Source of the DNA: Tillandsia leiboldiana | Lineage: Eukaryota > Streptophyta > Magnoliopsida > Poales > Bromeliaceae | Length of the DNA: 64,000 nt | Reading direction: 5' to 3' | Assembly (NCBI GenBank): GCA_029204045.2 | Contig: CM055061.1 | Coordinates: forward strand, 49,102,161 to 49,166,160 | In this document: positions 19,528-31,915 of the stretch, piece after piece | Position numbering within the stretch: the first letter of the stretch is position 1 | Layout of the letters: each line of letters begins with the position of its first letter | Made by a program: the position numbers and the translations under genes | The notes under the pieces: generated by a model | The model's database searches: none | What the model saw: the letters and a program-made list of their open reading frames with translations, nothing else | Told to the model about the DNA's origin: nothing

Positions 19528-20413
19528 TATGAGGACCCGAAAATCCCACGTAAGGATTACTGTTACATCTGCAGCTTCTGGAGGCCTATGTGGCGTGTCG
19601 GCGGTATTTATGCGCAAATTGGACACAAGTGATGGACTCAGTGTGTTAGATGGATCACGAGAGTAGTCGGATGACCCTGTCGGATGTTTAGAAGTGGTTT
19701 CGCACGAAACGGATATCAATTTTGGACTCAGCGCGAAGTTTGGACAAAACAACACCTTTCCGGATGCCTTCAGCAATTTTTAGAATTGGAATTTGGCAAA
19801 ACGGACAGCGGGTTTAGATTCAGCGCGCGAAAACGATGAAAATGGACTACTTATTCATATTTTTCAGAGCCCGGATGCCCCGCACGGATTTCGAGGCACT
19901 TGGCACTGTTCCGGCGGCCGGCCGACAGCGGCGGCGGCGGCGGGCAGCGGTGGAGCACGGCGGCGCGGGCGCGGGCAGGCGCCGTAGTGGGCGCGGGCAG
20001 GCGCACGGTGCACGGGGGTGGCGTGCCACGTGTCGTCTTCCTATTGGTTTGCCTTGGGACACGTGGCCGCATAGGATTGGTCGGTGCAGTGGACTGGGAC
20101 CATAGAGCAAGCAGGGGCGGCCTCGGGGCGCGTGCCTAGTAGGGGTCGCAGGCGACGGTGTAGGCGCGCACGTGGGCGCGCGCTGACCGCGGTTTCCCGC
20201 GCTCGGGCGCGCCACGCGTCGGCGTCCGCGGGTGGCCACGCGGCGCGAGGCTGGAGGCTGGTCGTGTCGTTGGCTGTTTGTTGGTGAAGTGTCGCTTGGA
20301 GAGCAATCCGGGCACTGGATGGACGGCCGGTCGGGAGGCACTGTGTGTGCCCGAATGATTCGAGCGCCCGAAAAATGTACCAGGAAGTGTGTTTTTCCCC
20401 TTTTTCTTCAGCC

Positions 20414-20422
20414 TATAAATAG
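20414..20422 (+). promoter_or_regulatory. TATA box of the A2 solo LTR
   Basis: TATAAATAG downstream of a GC-rich block, the same layout as in family A. Confidence 0.65.
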
Positions 20423-22250
20423 GCAGTGAGTTCTATGTGCGGGTTTTTTGGTTTCTCTGGGAGCCCTCCTACAGCAGCGATCTTCCACACTGTGTCCTCC
20501 ACCCTTTGATGGATCTTGGGCATTTTTGGAGGCCGCAGCATCGGCGTTATCTGCGACGCGACGCACATCGACGTACCTTGGATTTTTGGCTATTACCGTC
20601 GCTCTTCAATCCGCGAGGCACACCGGATCACCCCGATGGAATTTTGAGCCGATTTTCATGGCAGCGCATTCACGAGAAGTAAGGCTTCGTTTTCCGTTGA
20701 TCACATCTCCGCATTTCGAGTTTTCGACACAGTTCCTGAGGTGTTTAGGTCACCCCTTTTTCTGCTATGAGATTTTGGACAGCGGAGGCTTGTCGATTTT
20801 CTATCTCGACCTACGAGCATCGGAATGAGGCGTTTAAGGACTCGATTGACATCTACTCTTCGGCGGGAACGCGCTCGTATTTTTATTGGATTTTTCTGAG
20901 GACTCTTAAAAGGTGAGATTTAAGTTTCTTTGGGGTTGTATCCCGCAGTTTTCGCAGTGTTGTGGATTGCTGACGCCCCGCATTGTTTAATTTGTATCTT
21001 GGCCTACAGGTATCGGAACGGGGCGTATAAATACTCGTTTTGGGGCTACTCGTCGCGAGAATCGCAACCGTGATTTTTCTGGGATTTTTGGAGCACTGCT
21101 TGGAGGTGAGAAATGCCTTCTTTGTGCTGTTTGGGAAAAACAACAATGCTGTTGCTGTACATTTTGGGGTATGATTAGTGAGTTGTGTTGCGATGTTGTT
21201 TGTTGTGGTGTTGCATGCTGGGGTGATGTTGTTTGGAGCCGAGACTTGCGCGACATGTACCGAGGATGCAGGTTCAGCAGATTTTGTTAGCAAGTGGCCA
21301 CCCTCTTCACCGACTTCGGCTTTGCCTGCGGAAAGCGCTTCAGGTGGGTTGCTTCATCTCCAGAACCAGTGGACGGTTCTCTAATTCTTATATTAGAATG
21401 CATGCATGTTTAGGGTACATTGTATGTTATTGTGAGGTAAGCTAGGAAGGATGATTGTATAAGGGAATTGCAAGATTAATATTCATGTTAAATATTATCG
21501 AGGACTTGCGGGATTTGGATATTCATGATGATGAATAGTAAATGCTTACCTAAGGGATTTACTGTCACGCCCCGGGTGTAAACCAAAACCCGGGCTCGTC
21601 CACAGATCCGCCGTGCACACGGAATTTTCCGTGTACACGAAGCGCTGGTAACCTGCTCAGATATAAAGATATAATAAATGAGCATAAAACAGAGATAAAC
21701 TAAAACTAATACATCTCAGACAAATGCTGGAAATAAAAGTACAACATAACTCTCATAAATATACATGTGTCTCTCCCAGCTCACGAAATAAATACAACCA
21801 GCTGGCCGAAGCCAGACCCAAAATAAAGGAAAATACAACCGTCTGAGTGTACAGGGGATACATCAAAACTACTAAACTCGAGCTCGGGGAAGTAGCTATC
21901 TAATCAGCGATCCTCTTACCTCGATCCTGGGAAGAGGGTCCCGCAACTCCCGCAGAGGACTCTGCAAAACAAAGGGGAAAAGAAAAGGGAAACAGTGGGG
22001 GGTGAGAACTACTATAAAAATAGTAGCCTCCCCTAGTGGGTAGACCTCAAACTCATACATGCCCACTAGGACTACTAGAGGCGAAACTAAAACAAAGGTG
22101 GTAAGCTATAAGTAAAACTACTGATGAAGAAGCTACCACTATGCCTCTAAAATGCCAAGCTAAAAGAATAGCTAAGTATGTGCATTAGAATGTAAATGCC
22201 TGCCTGACTAACCCAATCTGTACACCAGTAAACACGGGTACTTCCTGCTA

Positions 22251-22508
22251 TGCCTGCCAAATCGGGTATGCCGGCCAATGCATAACACCGATAGGGGATA
22301 GGAGTCTCAAGGACTCAAAGTCTGTATAACGCACACACTATGCCTGCCAAATCGGGTATGCCGGCCAATGCATAACACCGATAGGGGATAGGAGTCTCAA
22401 GGACTCAAAGTCTGTATATCGCACACACTATGCCTGCCAAATCGGGTATGCCGGCCAATGCATAACACCGATAGGGGATAGGAGTCTCAAGGACTCAAAG
22501 TCTGAGTA
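22251..22508 (-). repeat. 90-bp tandem repeat, nearly three copies
   Basis: The unit beginning tgcctgccaaatcggg recurs at 22251, 22341 and 22431 with almost no change. A single related copy, in the opposite orientation, is in the surrounding A2 LTR near 25745-25830. Recent local expansion. Confidence 0.85.
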
Positions 22509-24052
22509 ACAAGTATCATAGAAGAATAAGTCAGCAGGACTGGATCATGACACTGATCTAAGTGGGAAACCATCCCCTAAAAGAAGCCCAAACCCTCTCC
22601 CCCGATCTGATGCAATATCAACTGTCCGGTCAACCGCCCAAAATCCGCGGTTGCCGCAATACCCTGCCATCACAGCCTGCCTGTCCCAAATCCCAAATGT
22701 CTGACTACACTATCCCAGCCCCTGCTCGACCCCGAGCGTACTATCCCCTAAGTCTAGATAACTGAAGAAAAATAAAAACATGGTTTCTCCTAAGTCAGTT
22801 CCAGCATGATAGTGTAGCAGAAAAATGTGGCCTGACTAGGTGACCATAGAAGCATGCAAAGTCCTCTTTCTTAATAAAATGTTCCTAGCATTCCAATTCT
22901 CATGAGCATTAAGGTATACATTGGTTTGAATATGTGATGTACTAACATGCCACAATTTAGTCTATACTCATGCATAAGCCTCCCAATATACTCAAAACAT
23001 AATATGGTTTAAACAACTTATCCTTTGCAAGAATTAACATTTAATTCATATTCAGCCCTCTAGAGATGCAAGTGCTAACCATAAGCCCAATTTTCCAATT
23101 AAGCAAGCTATATCTATTCCACCGGTTTATCAGCAATGTAATATAGGACTAGCTCCAATATGCCTAGTGGGTTATCACAAGTAGGAGGATTACAACGGTA
23201 CCCACCTCGAGCGCTAAATCCCTATCCAAAAGTGAAGTCCACGCTTGGTCCAAACAATCACCACAACACTGTTCACAATATACCCCAAGAGAACATACAC
23301 AATTAACATACAATATTCCAACATAAACTGTCCAAAACACAACAGTCCACTGTTCTATTTTTTTCACCTGCAAGATTTGCTCGAAAAATTCCAAGAAAAA
23401 TACTGTCATGATCCTCGTGACGAACCGGTCGAAATGAGTACCTGCACCTTCAAATCCGAGTTTCCTACACTGAGATACAAATTTTGCAAGGGAAACACCC
23501 CAAAGAAACCTGTACAGAATTTCAGCATCCAAGAACTCAGGGAGAAGAGGATTTTCACCTTCGAAAAATATTCAAAAAATTCCCAAAAAATTTGAGGGTG
23601 TTCCTTGCGCCGTGTAGATGAAAAACGCCTCTGGCACGCCTCGATCCGACGCCTGTGCGCGAAGATATAGCCAAAACACCACAGCGCTGTCCAAAACTCC
23701 GCGAGGAAAAATGGGTCAAAAGGAAGCCCGGGAAGCTCCAAGATAAACTCGAAAAGATGGGAAGCTCAAAACACAAATATCGAAGCCCTACCTGTCGAGA
23801 GTCCAACGGCGCAAGAATCGCCTAAATCGGAGGTCGGTGTGAGCCGGGGGAGTCCGCGCACTGAAATGTGTCGAAATGGGTCGCCGGTGAACAAGCGTCG
23901 CGCCGCGCCGTAAAAACGAGAACCTCGGGATGCGTGCTCTAGAAAATCCTAGGGATCATCCAAAGAATAGGGTACTCTAAGAGGATGAAATCTCCTGAAG
24001 GGCCCTCTGTGAAAAGGAGTCCAGAAAAGCCTGAAAAGAAACAAAGGAGGCC

Positions 24053-24060
24053 TATTTATA
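24053..24060 (-). promoter_or_regulatory. TATA-like box of the reversed family A solo LTR
   Basis: Reads TATAAATA on the - strand, next to a GC-rich block as in element 1. Confidence 0.55.
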
Positions 24061-26926
24061 GTTTCAGCCCACAAGCATAATGGGCCGGATTTCGGGCGCA
24101 CAATTCGGGCGCCCGAATCCGCCCCTCCCGGTCGCACAGTCCCCATCCGACGCGCCCGGATTCCTGAGGTGATGCCACGTGTCCCCGCAACATGGGACAG
24201 CGGTGCAAGGGTCCCCGCCGCGCACCACGCGTCCTCCCTCGGTCAGCGGGGGTAGGTACGTCCCGCCACTCGCGGGCGGACGCGTGGCCGCACTCGAGTG
24301 CGGCCGACAGCGCACCTGGCGCCTCTGTACGCTCCGTCCCGAGGCGCCCCTCCGCGCACACCTTGGACCGCGCCTTCGTGAGCCAGCCAATGCCAGGCTG
24401 CCACGTGTCTTGCACCCGGTCCACCGAGCCCGCGCAAATTCACTGGGCCGCGCCGCGTGCGCCGACCACTCCGCGCACGCCACGCGTCCCGCCCCGCGGT
24501 CCATGCACCCGCCGCGCCTCCCCGTGGACCGAGCTGCATGAGCCGGCTAATAACAGGCCTCCACGTGGCTCAGGCCGGTCGACGGTCCTCCCCCATGCAC
24601 CGAAAATCTCCGGAAACTTTCAGAAGCCCGTTTTTGGTCATCCGGACTCCAAATTTAACAAGCAAATAGCCGTTTTCAAGCATTTTTCCGCGCTGAATCC
24701 AAATCCAACCTCAGTTTGGCCCAAAACCTTTTCTAAAATTCAGCAAATGCAGCCGAAGGCCAAATCAGCTAAAGATGTCTCACAGGATCCATCTGTGGCA
24801 TTCCCTTGATGCACCATGGGCCAGACACACCAACACTAGGTGTTCTACACAGTGGATTCATCGGAAAGGTTTCATGGGAAATCTGGACCACTACATTTAC
24901 CCTATGCGATTGTTAGCATGCACGTTTAATTGTACAACATTTAGCTTCGAGATGGAAGCTTGTGGAATAGCCTAGATCATGCAGATTGATATACTATAGT
25001 AGTGATATTTTAGCATGCCATGTTGCACATAGTCTTTTATGTTATGATTACTCGATGAAGTAGGAGGCTATATCTATGTGCGGGTATTATTTTGATCATT
25101 CTTTTGGTGGACCCTGGATTATATACATGTGTAGTTCTTTAGGGATTCTGGCATGTTGTTTATACCCTAGTGGATCTATTATATGCTTTACTCCCTTCAT
25201 TTCCTTGAGGACATTAGTACACTTGTATGGACATATAGTTAGACCATCTTTTACTGCTACACTACTTATTGGAACTTGACTAAGGAGAAACCATGTTATT
25301 CCTTTCTCCTTTGTTAGTCAGGCAGTCTGTGTTGCTCGGGTGCGAGCAGGGGTTTGGGGTAGTGTAGCCAGGACATTGGTGTCAGGGATGGGTTGTGCTA
25401 GATTGTGGCTGGCAGGGTTTTGCGGTGACCGCGGACTTTGGGCGGTCGACCGGAGGTCGGTTTTAGATTTTGGTTTGTGGGGCATTACGACAACCGCGGA
25501 TATTGGGCGGTTGACCGGATAGTTATTTATGTATCAGATTTCTCTAGTGGACGGAGTTTTCCACTTATTAAGTACTTTTGCATCTGATTGAGGACCGGGG
25601 TTTTCTTTAGTGGTTGAGCGTTTCCACTTTGATCAGAGTCATGCTCCAGTCCTGCTGATTTATACTATTATTATACTTATTACTCAGGCACTTTACTCGT
25701 GTGGGTCACTCCTCTCGAGTGCCACTCCGGAGTGTGCGATATACATACTTTGACTCCTTGAGACTCCTATCCCCTATCGGTGTTATGCGTCGGCCAGCAT
25801 ACCCGATTTGTCAGGCACAGCAGGCAGTACCAGTTTTACTGGTGGTGCTAGATTGGGTTTATTACAGGCAATTACTTTATTGTTGCACTCGTGTCAGGGG
25901 GGGCTGAGTGGAGTCTAGTAGCTGTGTTTAGACCAGTGCTGGTGTTGTTGGGAGCCGTTTGGTTTGACGGTGGTCCCGTGTTGTTGTGAGTACTTTGACC
26001 ATTGTGTGAGAGGTTGAGCATCTTGAGTCTATCCGTTCTGAGAGAGAGCGTGGATTTCGACTATAGCCTGCATGAGCCATTACTCGATAGCGAGTTAGTC
26101 CGTTTGGACACCCTATGTAATTCCTGCCCAGCAGTGGGAGGTGGTTGTAGGTGGGCACAGGTTTGACTGGACCACATGTGGCAGTCAGCTCAATTGGGTC
26201 GATTGTGCACTTCATGTGCTAGTGGTTGCATACCATTCTTTGGTTCTCCCCTTTTGAGCATTTAGATAGAGTCATGGTAGCTGTTGAGAGTCTCCAGCTT
26301 TGTTGTTTAGTTTTTACTGCATTGGTTATCTTATGCCTCTAGTGACTTAGTGGGCAGATCGTCGGGCCTGGCGGTGGTACCCACTGAGAACTTCCTTTTG
26401 GGTGTAGTTCTCACACCCGTTGGGGGTTTTCCCCCTCCTTTTTCTTTTCTCTCCTTTCTTTTGCAGAGTCTTAGTGGGTGTTACTGATTCAGCGGTTGTT
26501 GATCGAGGCGAGGGAGTCGCGAGCTAGATCCCTACCCGTCGTTGGAGAGTAGCGGTACCCCTCCAGAGGAGATCTTCAGTAGATTAGTTATTTTATTTCC
26601 TCTTTTGAGAGACTGATGTAGTGAGGATATGTTATATATTGAGAGCCTGTACACTGATGTATTTATTGGAGATACCTCCCTGTTGAGTTCTGGGTTTTGT
26701 ATCTGAGGATATTGTATGATTATCATTTTTGGGAGATGGACATTATTGTATTATTTCTAGTTGTACAGTGGTTGATTTTAGTTTTACAGCAGATTTTTAT
26801 TTATAGCTCTGATATCTGTTAGCTGTAGTACCTTTTCTTGCAGGTTGGACGCTTCGCGTTTTGCATAGGCGGCGGATCTGTTGGCGAGCCCGGGTCGCAG
26901 TTTCGACCCCGGGGCATGACAGCCAC

Positions 26927-27609
26927 GTTACCTACCCCTTGTGGAATTCGCCTACAATAACAGCTACCAAGCAAGCATTCAAATGGCGCCGTATGAAGCC
27001 CTGTATGGAGGCCGATGTCGATCTCCTATATGTTGGGACGACTTGGGGGAGCGAAAGTTTTTGGGACCAGATCTAGTGGAGGAAATTGAGGCGAAGGTGC
27101 GCCTTATCAGGCAGCGGCTGTTGACCGCCCAGAGCCGGCAGAAGAGCTATGCGTATCAGAGGCGACGCGATTTGGAGTTTATGGTGGGGGAGCACGTGTT
27201 ACTCCGCGTATCGCCATCTAAGGGAAACAGACGTTTCGGCTTAAGAGGGAAACTGAGCCCGCGGTATGTGGGACCGTTCGAGATCTTGGAGCGCGTGGGC
27301 CCGGTGGCATACCGGTTGGCTTTACCACCAAACCTCGAACGGGTACACAACGTGTTTCTTGTCTCGATGCTCCGAAAATAACTCCCCGATCCGTCGCACG
27401 TCCTCGATGATCCTGCCAACGAGTTGCGCGAGGACTTGAGCTTCGAGGAAACACCGGTACGAATATTGGCACGTGAAGATAAGAAGCTACGCAACCGGAC
27501 GATCCCCTACGTGAAGGTGCAATGGAGTAACCATGAGGAGCGTGAGCGGAATTGGGAACTAGAGACGAAGATGAGAGAGTGTTTTCCCGATTTGTTTAGC
27601 GAGGGTTGA
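26927..27609 (+). pseudogene. Integrase C-terminus and chromodomain-like tail of element 2
   Basis: Picks up the integrase exactly where 19527 left off (R-Y-L-P-L-V-E-F-A-Y-N-N). It contains the G-P-F-E-I-L-E-R-V-G-P-V-A-Y-R-L segment and a chromodomain-like end (W-S-N-H-E-E-R-E). One in-frame TAA lies at 27379-27381, where relatives have Tyr. The final stop is at 27607-27609, 42 bases before the LTR. Confidence 0.85.
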
Positions 27610-27651
27610 GGATAAGTTTCAAGGACGAAACTTCTTTTAAGGGGTGTGTGG

Positions 27652-30076
27652 TGTAATATCACGACTTTTTGTGTATCGTTTTACCCTCTTGCTAATAAAT
27701 TACTTGTTAGGAAAAATCGAATTATCGAGTTTTCTCAAGTTGACTATCGTGTGGTGCGAGTATTTTTCTGTGATAAAGCTCGAAAAATGATGGACGGCGG
27801 TGCAATCGGATCTGAATTCCGACTTACGGATCCCCCGGAATGGGGTTTCGGAGGTCGCGGTGACCAGTGTGCATCGGAATCCATGCTGAAGATCTTGCAC
27901 GCTTTCCGAGGGGATGTGGAATTATCTCGTGGGAATAGATAATTATTTTTAATTAACAAATACCAGGATGTGGGTTTTATCATACGTACCAAGAGAGAGA
28001 AATCTGTTTTTCTTGAAAGAAAAGAGGAAACCCTAGCCGAAGAGAAAAGAGAGAAAAGAGAAGGGGAAACCCTAACCGGAGGAAAAAGAAAGAGAGAAGA
28101 AGAAAGCGGAGGACTCCGATCGCCCCCGATCCACGTGCCGGAGCCGGAAGCGCGGGCAGATCATCTTCTTCGACGAGATCGCAGTAAGCGAAGTTCTTTT
28201 TCAGTTTTTCGTTGGGGTTTTTCGTCGTTTCTGTTTTGCCGCCGCCGCCACTGCCGCCACGCCGCGCGGGGCCCCGCTCGCAGGCGGCAGCACCCGCGCG
28301 GGCAGGTGCCGCGCGGGGCGCCGCCCGCAAGCGACGGTAGCCACACGCGCAGGTGCCGTGCGGGGCGCCACCTGCACGCGGCGCGCGCCGCGCGGCCTAG
28401 AGCCGCGCGGGGCACCACCCGCAGGTGGCAGCACTCGCGCGGGCTGGTGCTGCGCGGGGCGCCACCCGCATGCGGCAGCACCCGCGCGGGCAGGTGCCGC
28501 GCGGGGCGCCACCCGCAAGCGACGGCACCCGAGCGGGCAGGTACCGCGAGGGGCGCCGCCCGCAGGCGGCAGAACCCGCGTAGGCAGGTGCTGCGCGGGG
28601 CGCAGTCCACGAGCAGCGCGCAGGGAGTCTGAGCGCGCGGCCGAGCCGCATGCGGCGCCGAGCGGGGCCGGTGCCAGCGCGGCCGCACGGCATGCAGCGC
28701 CGCGGGGGAAGGGTCAGCGGCCGCTTTGTCCGTCGCGCGTCGTTACCGCCGCCGTTGCTGGGTTTTCGTCATACTCTTGGGTTTTGGACCCCGTTTCCTT
28801 ACATAATGCAATTCAGTCTAACCGGTTGTTTTTTTGGGGACTTTCTTAGGTCCGGGTGCCGATTGTGAGCGTGTTACGGTCCCAGGTGTTCCGGTCAGCA
28901 CATCTTGAGGTGGGTACTTTATTGTATTTCGGTGTATGGTCGTTCCCGTCGTAACTTGTGAAAGTAAAGTAGATGCATCTTTTGTGAACTGTCTAACCCA
29001 ATTGCATGATAATCCCGCTCTTTTAATTCTAACTGTGGCGACGAATGTCGCGGTGCCTTATTACACGCCGGTTTCGGCATTTATGCTCATGATTGCTTAC
29101 ACGCACACCGGCGGTCTGGCCACCGGACAAGGTGTATTTTTTAGGAAAGATGGTACGTTGACCCGTGTACCCCACAAGGTGACGTGGTGGGGACCCCTCG
29201 CGGATTACTTAAGGTGTTGCACAAGTACCGTGGAGGGGTTGGTAGCATCAAGGTGCGAGCAAAGTGTACTTTCGCTGGGGGTCTTTAGACCTCCCGGCAC
29301 ATGTTTCGTGTTGATTAAACAGGGGATATGGTGATTCATGAGGGGGAACTGGAATGCTCTGGTGTATCAGTTTGTTTATTACAGTTTTTGTAGCATTATA
29401 CCTATTTTCATCTACTTTATTTGTCACTGACTCCCCACACTGTGACAGGTCCGAACAGGGGTGGGAACCGGGACGATGGTGAGACTGCATTTAGAGGACC
29501 TTAGCCGCTTGAGGCTGTCATATGTCTTAATTACTTTCAGTTATCTCTTTTGCGTTTGGTTAGTAGGCTAGTGATTATTTGTTAGTGGAACAATTGTGGA
29601 TGTTGGGTTGAGATCCTAACTTAGTGGTGACATCTTTTATTTCGTTTATCTTATACTTGCATACGGCATGTTTTCAAATAGCAAAATGATTTCGAAAACG
29701 TTTTCAAACTAAGTGTCGTGTGGGCACTGCTTTCCAAACCCGTAGATTTATCCTTTCAAGTTATGTTGCCGCCTAAAAGAGATTTGCGAAAACGTTTTTA
29801 AAATCGGGTGTCGTGTGGACGCTGTTTTCCAAACCTGTGGATTTATCCTTTCCTTCTTGTTGTAGTAATTGTGATCTCTCCTTTTGGTATCATCGTGACT
29901 GCATGGTTAAAGTACATCTTGTATTTGAAACGTCGTACATATACAAAGGAGACTCCGTCTGTTTGTGGAGTGAATTTGTATATGTGGCGGGTCTGGCGCG
30001 CACCGGTGGTGAGGTTAACTTCAAAAAAAAAAGGATTCACGTTTTTCCGCTCCTTTAGAACCTCCGGGGCGTGACA
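27652..30076 (+). repeat. 3' LTR of element 2 (family B, about 2.4 kb)
   Basis: Start placed at TGTAATATCACG after the purine-rich tract aaggggtgtgtgg; elements 5 and 6 show the same junction reversed. Ends CCTCCGGGGCGTGACA. Contains a GC-rich minisatellite, and an A-rich tract about 50 bp from the end. A 132-residue open frame at 28936 is not conserved as protein in the reversed copies and is not a gene. The exact first base could be 2-7 bases earlier. Confidence 0.8.
28286..28614 (+). repeat. 47-bp GC-rich minisatellite, seven units
   Basis: Seven consecutive 47-bp units (7 x 47 = 329 bp) beginning ggcagcaccc or a variant, each containing gcgcgggcaggtgc and gcgcggggcgcc. Units diverge by a few bases. 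Relatives of this LTR hold a 37-bp array in the corresponding region. Confidence 0.85.
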
Positions 30077-30860
30077 CAAGGTCTCCACCTGAGCTTGGTC
30101 AAAACCGCCGTCGCTCCGCCAACCCACCTGTGCACCCAGCCCGCGCTCCTCCGCGGCTCCGCACAGTGCGTAGGGCACTCACGCGCTCTCCTTCGCGGCA
30201 CGCGCAGCTCTCAGCTGCTCCACACAACACAAGGAAGAAGGAAGGATGGAAAAATCCATTTCCAAGCTCAAAAATCTAGTCCACAGTCCAAAATCCGAAA
30301 ATCCGAGAAAAATCTGAAAACTCGAAAACGCACGGTACTCACCTCTATTGTGTCCGCGTGCGCGCGAGCTCCAACCGGGCTTTCCTCAACAGGACAAGCA
30401 CACTCCCGTGCTCACGGTCAATATCCGAAGCTTCGGCGCGAAGAAAATCCCACGCTCACAGCCACTTCCTCTCCTTCACACTCCCACTCTACTCACTCTC
30501 TATCTCACTCTTAAACTTTCTCTTTCTCTTCTCCCAGTTCTTCTCTCTTGTCTCCTTCTGGTTCATCCGAGAAGAGGAGGGGTGGGTGGTCTCTTTAATG
30601 GGAAGTAGAGAGGAGTTAATGCAACAGCAGTGGGTGGTTGGGATTGTGAAGTGACCCTTTTGCCCTTACTAAAACTGGAAATTACCTCACTGCCCCTAAG
30701 TTCTGGAGGCTGAGTACCGGTACTCGGGCTCCCAGTATCGGTACCCAAGCTCAAAATTCCCAAACCGAGGGCCAAATCCACCCAATCCAACCCAGTGTTC
30801 CGGTATCCGCCCCCGCGTTCCGGTACTCAAGCCAAATGGGATATGGGGTACCGATACGCA
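30077..30860. other. Unassigned LTR-like remnant between elements 2 and 5
   Basis: No coding region. It has the look of a reversed LTR piece: a CT-rich stretch (30470-30560), a segment tgacccttttgcccttact comparable to the sequence near 53755, and motifs of GTACCGGTAC type at 30714-30857. Neither end shows the usual terminal sequence. Possibly the oldest layer visible here. Confidence 0.4.
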
Positions 30861-31328
30861 TGTCACGCCCCGGAGGTTCTAAATGAGTGAAAAAACGTGT
30901 ATCTTTTTTTTTTTTTGAAATTAACCTTGCCCCCGGTGCGTGCCAGACCCGTCACATATACAAATTTACTCCACAAACGGACGGAGTCTCCTTTGTATAT
31001 GTACGGCTTTCCAAACACGACTTATACTTTAACCATGCAGTCATAAAGAAATCAAAAGGAGAGATCACACTTAACCATAACTATAATTACCACAACAAGG
31101 TTGAAAGGATAAATCCATAGGTTTGCAAAACAGTGTCCACACGATACCCGGTTTTAAAAACGTTTTCGCAATCTCTTTTAGGCGGCAACATAACTTGAAA
31201 GGATAAATCCACGGGTTTGGAAAGCAGTGCCCACACGACACTTTAGTTTGAAAATGTTTTTGAAACCATTTTCTATTTGAAAACACGCCGCATACAAGTC
31301 TAAGATAAACACAATTACAAGATGTCAC
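30861..31328 (-). repeat. 3' LTR of element 5, part 1
   Basis: Starts TGTCACGCCCCGGAGG (reverse complement of the family B end), preceded by acgca, which should be its target duplication. Ends with gtcac at 31324-31328, the left duplication of element 4. Continues at 42932. Confidence 0.85.
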
Positions 31329-31555
31329 TGTTACGGAATTTAAGTTGGCGTATTTCGTGAATTCGGTTAAGTCTTGAAGATTGAAGGTAAAGAAGGTTGG
31401 ATCATATAACTCAATCTCAAGAAAGAAGAATTCAAAAGGATCAGGTATGTTGAACTTAATATCTTTGGTGATCCGAATACTTCTTATAGTGTAGAAACAC
31501 TTGGATGAACTTGTAATTGCATAATTATCAAAAACTGGACATGGGACATGTTCAG

Positions 31556-31839
31556 GATCCGGATCGGGCTTTGCAATCCGGATCCCGAAGGTGGTTCGTT
31601 CATACATCAGTTCAATCCGGATCGTAGCTTCCCTTGATCCGGATCCCGAACACTGGGTTTACCATTTTATTTGAGCGATCCGGATCAGGCTACTGCAATC
31701 CGGATCCCGAACGTTGTTGTTTGGTGAACTGTATGAACGATCCGGATCAAGCACTTCGATCCGGATCCCGAACCTTCATTTTTCTGGAATCTGTTTTTCT
31801 CGCTACTGCAATTCGGATCGCCGATCTCCGATCCGGATC
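31556..31839 (+). promoter_or_regulatory. GATCCGGATC motif array in U3 of element 4
   Basis: About nine copies of GATCCGGATC or AATCCGGATC, often followed by CCGAAC: 31556, 31575, 31614, 31636, 31677, 31697, 31739, 31758 and 31830. GATCCGGATC is a perfect palindrome. The array ends about 70 bp before the TATA box. Confidence 0.7.
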
Positions 31840-31906
31840 GTCATCATGTAAAAATTCCAGAAAAAGATAGTTTTTGATCCTTATCTTTTTCCAAGGGTTT
31901 CTAACC

Positions 31907-31915
31907 TATAAATAG
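31907..31915 (+). promoter_or_regulatory. TATA box, 5' LTR of element 4
   Basis: TATAAATAG; repeated at 42152-42160 in the 3' LTR. Confidence 0.75.

Larger units (their letters stand above)
21563..24895 (-). repeat. Solo LTR, family A, reversed, nested in the A2 LTR
   Basis: On the + strand it starts TGTCACGCCCCGG, the reverse complement of the element 1 LTR end, and ends CTACA. It is flanked by a perfect 5-bp duplication tttac at 21558-21562 and 24896-24900. It has no internal region. Similarity to 4113-7615 is clear at both ends. Confidence 0.9.
19528..26921 (+). repeat. Solo LTR, family A2, interrupted by a reversed solo LTR
   Basis: Starts TATGAGGACCCG and ends GGGGCATGACA. It is flanked by gtcac (19523-19527) and gccac (26922-26926), a 5-bp duplication with one change. 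Removing the nested insert leaves about 4.06 kb, with no gag or pol, so it is a solo LTR left by LTR-LTR recombination. It shares stretches with family A, such as the block near 25250 matching that near 6400. It splits the integrase of element 2. Confidence 0.8.
7616..30076 (+). mobile_element. Gypsy element 2 (Tekay-like), split by three insertions
   Basis: The pieces 7616-11353, 19364-19527 and 26927-30076 read in order as gag, protease, RT, RNase H, integrase and 3' LTR of one gypsy element. The 5' part is cut off by element 1. Copia element 3 interrupts the integrase at 11353/19364 and a solo LTR interrupts it again at 19527/26927; across both junctions the integrase frame resumes once the insert and one target duplication are removed. 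Elements 5 and 6 on the other strand are relatives. Confidence 0.9.

Noticed and set aside
28936..29334. 132-residue open frame in the family B LTR as a possible gene
   Set aside because: The reversed copies (around 43100-43600 and 49640-50010) keep nucleotide similarity but not the reading frame; no start context or known domain.
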